Below are positions 59,406 through 64,000 of a DNA stretch of 64,000 nucleotides, piece after piece. A model generated the notes under the pieces. The model saw nothing but the letters and a program-made list of their open reading frames with translations, searched no databases and was not told the origin of the DNA. Where the stretch lies: positions 310,001 to 374,000 of the forward strand of contig NZ_AP014545.1 in NCBI RefSeq assembly GCF_016592435.1, read 5' to 3'. Within the stretch, counting starts at the first letter, position 1; the number at the start of each line of letters is the position of its first letter. The stretch is from Amphritea japonica ATCC BAA-1530 (lineage in GTDB: Bacteria > Pseudomonadota > Gammaproteobacteria > Pseudomonadales > Balneatricaceae). A program made the position numbers and the translations under genes.

Positions 59406-59942
59406 ATGGATAAAAATAATACCGCATTAAAGGCTGGTTCATATCAGAGCAAAACTTCAATATTAGGAGGGGGTATGCCAACTAGCCTGCGAGCCAGTTA
59501 CGACGACGATGAATTGGCGCAAAAGCTTGGCTTCGTGTCTTTTTCAACTGATTTTCTGATACGTTGTTATCGTGTGTTTGATGGCGACATCAAATCGGCC
59601 ATTATTTTTAACGTAATCTCTCTGTGGGCATTGCGCCAACGAGAAGGGGCTGAAGAACAGCAAGCCGTTGCTGGTTTTTCCTGTAATAACCATTCCATCA
59701 GTATTGCTACTGGCATTCCATATGAGACTGTTCGTCGTAAAGTAAAGGCAATGGTTGAGAATGGCTGGCTGGAATTCAGTGATTCTTCTCATGTTGTGCT
59801 TAATTCAGACAAATGGCGTGAAGTACTGAGTGAAGTGATAGACCCGGAACGTTGTGTTGTGGGTTATGTTCGAAGCACTGATGTTGCTCCCAGTTTCTCT
59901 GGTCGTGAGCGACGTGGTAGTCCTTCAGACCGCCGCAGCTGA
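59406..59942 (+). CDS. Predicted winged-helix DNA-binding protein, unknown function
   Basis: 178 residues from the ATG at 59406, chosen because a G-rich ribosome site (GGGGGGGATA) precedes it; an in-frame start at 59364 is possible. The central part, SCNNHSISIATGIPYETVRRKVKAMVENGWLE in summary (helix-turn-helix with a wing at about 98-128), resembles MarR/Crp-type winged helices. The preceding helical region (about 45-90) has a DGDIKSAIIFNVISLWALRQ stretch. No effector domain is recognised. A terminator follows, so it is monocistronic. Target genes are unknown. Confidence 0.65.
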   Translation: MDKNNTALKAGSYQSKTSILGGGMPTSLRASYDDDELAQKLGFVSFSTDFLIRCYRVFDGDIKSAIIFNVISLWALRQREGAEEQQAVAGFSCNNHSISIATGIPYETVRRKVKAMVENGWLEFSDSSHVVLNSDKWREVLSEVIDPERCVVGYVRSTDVAPSFSGRERRGSPSDRRS

Positions 59943-59958
59943 AAATAAGTTGTTTAAA

Positions 59959-59985
59959 AGAGGGTCGCTGTTGCGGCCCTTTTTT
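59959..59985 (+). terminator. Rho-independent terminator after the winged-helix gene
   Basis: AGGGTCGC and GCGGCCCT pair (one G-U) around TGTT, followed by T6. Confidence 0.82.
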
Positions 59986-60103
59986 ATAGCTGTGATTTTA
60001 TGCGTGTTCAGATCAGTCTGGCAGCAAAAAAGGATTGCCCCTTTAGCAGTTTTTTTGTCAAATGCGGACTTCATTAAAGACGCTGATAAGTGGAGTTACC
60101 CGG

Positions 60104-60736
60104 ATGTCAGACAGTGAGATTTTTGATCGGATAGCAGAAGAGGTATATCGGCAGGGTTATTCTGTACTAAGTAATGCGCTGCCTGTTGAACTTTGCACTG
60201 CGCTGGCTGACGAAGTTAAAAGCTTACCTGTTGAACGCTTTAGTCGGGCAGGTATAGGCCGTCAGGATGCCCATATAAAAACCGAAGCGATACGTCGCGA
60301 TGAGATCTGTTGGATCGACAACTCTACGACGGCCGGCCATGCCTGGCTTGAATGGGCTGATGGGCTCAAACGGGCGCTGAATCGACGGCTGTTTCTGGGG
60401 CTGTTCTCGTTCGAGAGCCATTACGCTCATTACCAGCCAGGTGACTTTTACAAAGTGCATCTGGATGCTTTTAGAGGACAGCAAAACCGTGTGCTGACGG
60501 TCGTAACCTATCTTAATTCGGATTGGCCCGCTGAGGATGGGGGGGAGCTGCTGATATATCCGGAAGAGGGTAAAATACCTTTGCTGAAAGTAACACCTGA
60601 ATTCGGCACTTTAGTGGTTTTTTTAAGTGAAGAGTTCCCCCATGAAGTGCTGCCTGCTAATGCTGATCGTTACAGTATTGCAGGTTGGTATCGAATCAAC
60701 AGTTCGGGCAATGGCAAGGTCGATCCGGATGCCTGA
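60104..60736 (+). CDS. 2-Oxoglutarate/Fe(II)-dependent oxygenase (SM-20/prolyl hydroxylase-like)
   Basis: 210 residues from the ATG at 60104 with GGAG eight bases upstream; the frame is open to 60062. The iron ligands are His119 and Asp121 (KVHLDAF) and His180 (FPHEVLP), and Arg189 (RYSIAGW) should bind 2-oxoglutarate. This double-stranded beta-helix pattern is that of prolyl 4-hydroxylase-like enzymes, several of which hydroxylate ribosomal or elongation factor proteins. The substrate here is unknown. It stands alone before the glycosyltransferase gene. Confidence 0.88.
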   Translation: MSDSEIFDRIAEEVYRQGYSVLSNALPVELCTALADEVKSLPVERFSRAGIGRQDAHIKTEAIRRDEICWIDNSTTAGHAWLEWADGLKRALNRRLFLGLFSFESHYAHYQPGDFYKVHLDAFRGQQNRVLTVVTYLNSDWPAEDGGELLIYPEEGKIPLLKVTPEFGTLVVFLSEEFPHEVLPANADRYSIAGWYRINSSGNGKVDPDA

Positions 60737-60797
60737 AAAGCAGTGATCAGTTTTCGGTTTTCTCGCTGTCGGTGATAACATACAACATAACAATCGG

Positions 60798-62333
60798 ATG
60801 GACTTAAGGTCACTCGTGTCCCTATCAGCTAAATCAACGCCTGCACCACTCAATTTTCTCTGGCTACTGGCAGGGTACATACTGCTACACCTGTTTATCC
60901 GTCTGGGAATGGGTGGGACGCTGGAGTTGGATGAAGCTGAGCAGGTCATTCTGGGGCAGCAACTTGAGTTAGGGTATAACACTCAACCACCACTATATAC
61001 CTGGATTCAGTGGCTGTTTTTCCAGCTGCTGGGAACCGGTGTCTTTGCGCTGGCAGTGTTAAAGTCACTCCTGCTGTTCTCTATATATCTATTTACCTGG
61101 CTGATCGCCCGGCAGGTTATTCCTAATCAGCGCATGGCGCTACTGGCGAGCTTTTCCTTATGCCTGATCCCCAGCGTCGCCTGGGAGTCCGTCCGGGATC
61201 TGACCCATACGGTACTGGTTACTGCGATTGCGTCCGCTACTTTTTATACTGTGTTCAGAATCTATCAGACGCGTGCCCTTAGCGGCTATATTGCGCTGGG
61301 TATTTTGTTGGCTTGCGGTATGCTGGCGAAATATAGTTTCGGCCTGTTTGCCGCCAGCTTGCTGTTATCTGCGTTGTCCGTCAGAGAATATCGTGGTTTG
61401 ATTTTGAATCGACGCATACTGATTTCTATCAGCATCGTTATCCTGCTTTTTTTACCACATCTGCTGTGGGCTGTTGGTCATCTCGACGAGATTAAAGCTT
61501 TTATTGGTGGCCAGGTGGGAGAGGGCAGTGAGGCCAGTTACCTAAACGGAGTGCTCGCTGGTTTTTCTAGTCTGGCAAAGAATGCCGCCGAATTTCTAAT
61601 TTTGGTCTGGCTGGTACTGACACTTATTTTTCCTTCAGCCTATAAACCGTTGTCTGTCGAGAATGAATGCGTACACCGGGTGCTGATTGCGCGGTTTCTG
61701 ATTGCAGGGGGGCTAATCTGTATAGCCCTGATCCTACTGTTTGGTACGACTCAGTTTCAGAGTCGTTGGTTTCAGCCGCTACTGATTTTCTTTCCTCTCT
61801 ATATGCTCAGCAGGGTTGAGACCGTTGGCTCTCCAGTGCGACGAGAGACAATACTTCGCTCGGTGATTGTCTTTTTTATAGTGATAGTGGTGGTTCTGCG
61901 TTTTGCTCAGTTCTGGCTTGCTCCTTATGTTAAACGTAATGCTAACCGCATGCAGTATCCCTCTGCCGAGCTTGCGCAACAGTTGAAACAAGAGGGCTTT
62001 ACACAGGGGACTATCATTGGGGACAGTAATCTGACCGCCGCCAATCTTAGTTTATACTTTGATGGTGCCAGAATTCTGAGCCCGAATACTGAATTTTTTA
62101 TAGCTGACCCGAGTATGGGAAGTGGGCAGTGTCTGGTGGTCTGGAAAGCTACCCGGCATGATAATATGCCGTTGCCGCAGGTTAATTACCTTAAGCGTTT
62201 GGGAATTGATGCACAGAGTAAGCCCTATCGCTATATTACAGCCCCCTATCGTTATGCCGACAGTGGCGAGCATCGTCTAGGGTATGTCTTATTTGTTTCA
62301 GAAAAACAATGTTCTGGTTCCGACGCTAAATAA
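60798..62333 (+). CDS. GT39-family membrane glycosyltransferase (ArnT/PMT-like)
   Basis: Up to 511 residues; ATG at 60798, or a GTG at 60816 with AAGG six bases upstream. Roughly ten to twelve membrane helices follow a first periplasmic loop carrying the acidic pair LELDEAEQ (about 47-53) and the QPPLYTWIQW motif, the hallmark of the GT39/ArnT catalytic loop. Such enzymes use an undecaprenyl- or polyprenyl-linked sugar on the periplasmic face to modify lipid A, protein or glycan. The acceptor is unknown. It is convergent with the Slam-like gene with only 20 bp between stops and no terminator. Confidence 0.87.
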   Translation: MDLRSLVSLSAKSTPAPLNFLWLLAGYILLHLFIRLGMGGTLELDEAEQVILGQQLELGYNTQPPLYTWIQWLFFQLLGTGVFALAVLKSLLLFSIYLFTWLIARQVIPNQRMALLASFSLCLIPSVAWESVRDLTHTVLVTAIASATFYTVFRIYQTRALSGYIALGILLACGMLAKYSFGLFAASLLLSALSVREYRGLILNRRILISISIVILLFLPHLLWAVGHLDEIKAFIGGQVGEGSEASYLNGVLAGFSSLAKNAAEFLILVWLVLTLIFPSAYKPLSVENECVHRVLIARFLIAGGLICIALILLFGTTQFQSRWFQPLLIFFPLYMLSRVETVGSPVRRETILRSVIVFFIVIVVVLRFAQFWLAPYVKRNANRMQYPSAELAQQLKQEGFTQGTIIGDSNLTAANLSLYFDGARILSPNTEFFIADPSMGSGQCLVVWKATRHDNMPLPQVNYLKRLGIDAQSKPYRYITAPYRYADSGEHRLGYVLFVSEKQCSGSDAK

Positions 62334-62353
62334 CTTAGTGAATGGAATAAGCT

Positions 62354-63604
62354 TTACTTAAAAGAGCGTAGTTCAACGGTGAAGACGATTTTGTCGTAGG
62401 TGTAGTAATCTATAGAAGATTCTACCTGCTCATATGAAATGCCTATAATTGGTGTTAATCCCTGCCAGTCTGTCTCCCGGTTAAAAAGGTTTATATGCCA
62501 GGTGCTCTTGTTATCCTGCCGTGTTATACCGAAAAAAGGATCAGAGCCTTTATAGTCTGCCCATGCTAACTTGCCTCCAAAATCAATACTCCATGAATTG
62601 ATAGGGACCTCAACTGCGGCAGAAAATGTAGTAGAAATATATGAGTAAGGGTTCTCTCGGGCTCTGGAATCGGTGACGGTCAAGCCTCCCAGGGCTCGCG
62701 AATTCCGACCGATAGGAACTATTATATTGGCTGCAACGGAATGTTGCAGAGCATCCAGATGATCTGCGTTCTCTATATCTAACTGACCGATAGAGTATTC
62801 AATAATTTGGTTGAACTGATCAGTGATTCTGGGGCTGTATTTTATCCCCGCATAGGAATAATCATATTTTAGGGATTCTGTATCCCAACTGTTTTCCATT
62901 CCCAGGGTATATTGAATATTCCGATGATTTTCAGGGATATAACGTATCCCGGTATCTAAGGTATAGCTATCCAGAGTGTTTTGTTCGAAGTCTCGGACGG
63001 AGAGCGCGACGTAAGCCTGAGTAAGAAAATTATCAGTGAGAGGGGCTCCGGCCATTAGTTTGTAGTTTAATCCTTGAGAAACTCGCTTTTCAGGGGGGGG
63101 AGCTACCGTCAGCTTATGCCCGAGAATAGTGACCTCTTCTTTTGAGGTAAAGTTGGTTGGATTGTTGTCGCTGACCAAGGCCAGAGAAAAGTCTACAAAC
63201 CCCAGCGCCTTATCGATTTCGCGTAAATACAGATATATTTTTTGCTTCACTGGCCAGGGAAGACCACCTGAGAGGAGTACCGCGTTAAATTCTTGTTTAG
63301 CCTGTGAGAACTCTCCCATCAGAAAGAGTGCTCTTGCAAGTTCCAGTTGCACACGAGGGCTGGACTCTTTTTTTAGAAATTCTCTAAAGATAGCTACAGC
63401 CAAAGGAAAATTCCTCTGTTGCAGAGCGATGCCTCCCATAGTAAACAAAGATTGAAGCTTACGTTCTATGTGAACAACTTCAATCTCTGCAGGTCTATCA
63501 TTACTGCCTGTTTTATTGTCTGCATCCGCATAGCTAAACAATGAGGCAGATGTGGAAAAAACCAGGCAGATTAATTGCTTGAAAGTCAATTTATCGTTTA
63601 GCAC
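62354..63604 (-). CDS. Slam-like outer-membrane protein (type XI secretion translocon, DUF560)
   Basis: About 416 residues. A signal peptide (LICLVFSTSASLFSYA) is followed by TPR-like helices (about 50-130; QQRNFPLAVAIFREFL, ELARALFLMGEFSQAKQEF) and then by a C-terminal region of about 270 residues of alternating strands with aromatic belts, ending VFTVELRSFK, as expected of the 14-strand Slam barrel. Slam proteins move TbpB/hemophilin-like cargo across the outer membrane. The gene overlaps the 3' end of just such a cargo gene. The start is uncertain: GTG 63604 gives a basic n-region, TTG 63589 a compact signal peptide, TTG 63628 a 13-residue longer reading. No clear ribosome site, so coupling to the cargo gene is likely. 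Confidence 0.82.
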   Translation of the reverse strand: MLNDKLTFKQLICLVFSTSASLFSYADADNKTGSNDRPAEIEVVHIERKLQSLFTMGGIALQQRNFPLAVAIFREFLKKESSPRVQLELARALFLMGEFSQAKQEFNAVLLSGGLPWPVKQKIYLYLREIDKALGFVDFSLALVSDNNPTNFTSKEEVTILGHKLTVAPPPEKRVSQGLNYKLMAGAPLTDNFLTQAYVALSVRDFEQNTLDSYTLDTGIRYIPENHRNIQYTLGMENSWDTESLKYDYSYAGIKYSPRITDQFNQIIEYSIGQLDIENADHLDALQHSVAANIIVPIGRNSRALGGLTVTDSRARENPYSYISTTFSAAVEVPINSWSIDFGGKLAWADYKGSDPFFGITRQDNKSTWHINLFNRETDWQGLTPIIGISYEQVESSIDYYTYDKIVFTVELRSFK

Positions 63605-64000
63605 CAAAAGCGCCGATATAGCTTTCAACGCCAGTACCTGTCAGGGAGAACGTACCGCCAGCTTCTTCTGCGGATGGACCGTAAAAGTGGCCATCAGCTG
63701 TACCATTAATGCCGGCTCCGGTCACGGCACCTGAAAAGTTATTGGATCCCGCAACATAGGTCAGAGTGCCGGTTAGATTAAGGTCCGCATTAATGCCTGT
63801 GGTTGCATCATCCAGGTTAACTGTATTGTTGTTTGAGGTAGTAAAACTGAGGCTTCGGGTAGTAAAATCAGCTCCAATTGACGTCGCACCGGCAACGAAA
63901 AATGCCGTGCCTGCTGCATCAATATGTATACCCGTTGTCATGCCTGTAAATGTTGCTGTTCCGGTTGTGGGCACAGCGCTGCCATCGGTACGGGAACCTA
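63591..64000 (-). CDS. TbpB-type beta-barrel protein, probable Slam cargo (C-terminal part; gene runs off the window)
   Basis: The frame is open from the right edge to the stop at 63591 (about 136 codons); the N-terminus lies outside. The visible part is a repeat-like, Gly/Thr-rich eight-strand barrel with the family marks IGADFTTRSLSFTT, TLTYVAGSNNFSGAVTG and the closing pattern GHFYGPSAEEAGGTFSL ... GAFGAKR, as in the TbpB barrel domain, hemophilin and related lipoproteins. These bind transferrin, haem or other host or environmental ligands. Whether this one is a lipoprotein or freely secreted depends on the unseen N-terminus. Overlap with the Slam-like gene places both in one transcript. 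Confidence 0.85.
   Translation of the reverse strand, partial: GSRTDGSAVPTTGTATFTGMTTGIHIDAAGTAFFVAGATSIGADFTTRSLSFTTSNNNTVNLDDATTGINADLNLTGTLTYVAGSNNFSGAVTGAGINGTADGHFYGPSAEEAGGTFSLTGTGVESYIGAFGAKR

Overview
The window reads as a chromosome segment of a marine-type gammaproteobacterium, most likely in or near the Oceanospirillales (inference from gene order and protein character; no rRNA is present to settle it). Two blocks match gene orders known from Pseudomonas: priA-argS-SPOR-hslV-hslU-DUF971 divergent from rpmE, followed by maeB, ponA and pilMNOPQ-aroK-aroB-damX-gltB-gltD-hemE; and nrdR-ribD-ribE-ribB-ribH-nusB-thiL-pgpA with ribA, dxs, ispA and xseB nearby. The stator pair pomAB beside xseB-ispA-dxs is more Vibrio-like.

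Layout. 1-9.5 kb: N-terminal part of a large mechanosensitive channel, an alpha/beta hydrolase, serA, ppnP, a LysR regulator divergent from an MFS exporter, a FAH-family enzyme, hemJ, then ubiJ and ubiE. 9.6-17.2 kb: DUF971, hslU, hslV, SPOR protein, argS and priA on the minus strand and rpmE on the plus strand. hslVU has a good heat-shock type promoter that overlaps a perfect inverted repeat. 17.4-37.6 kb: malic enzyme, PBP1A (minus), the type IV pilus alignment/secretin operon, shikimate genes, glutamate synthase, hemE and carbonic anhydrase. 37.7-43 kb: metY, radA, a PilZ protein and ettA. 43-50.3 kb: glyA, then the nrdR/riboflavin/nusB/thiL/pgpA operon. 50.4-56.5 kb: a PepSY-like small protein with an OmpR/PhoQ-type two-component system, ribA, and the isoprenoid genes dxs-ispA with xseB. 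56.7-58.8 kb: flagellar stator genes and cytochrome c5. 59-64 kb is the accessory end: two small unknown proteins, a 2OG-Fe(II) oxygenase, a GT39 membrane glycosyltransferase and, running off the right edge, a Slam-like outer-membrane protein overlapping the 3' end of a gene for a TbpB-type beta-barrel protein.

Functional links. Most genes are housekeeping: quinone, riboflavin, haem, isoprenoid and amino-acid synthesis, proteolysis, replication restart and peptidoglycan synthesis. The riboflavin genes divide the first steps in an informative way: the RibBA-length protein in the operon has lost the zinc cysteines of its GTP cyclohydrolase II half, while a complete stand-alone RibA lies 5 kb downstream. 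The most unusual system is the Slam-like translocon with its probable cargo (type XI secretion). Further points of interest are several undescribed inverted repeats in intergenic regions (upstream of serA, hslV, nrdR and pomA, and between gltB and gltD), plus folded leaders in front of glyA and rpmE. No tRNA, rRNA, CRISPR array, insertion sequence or prophage was recognised.
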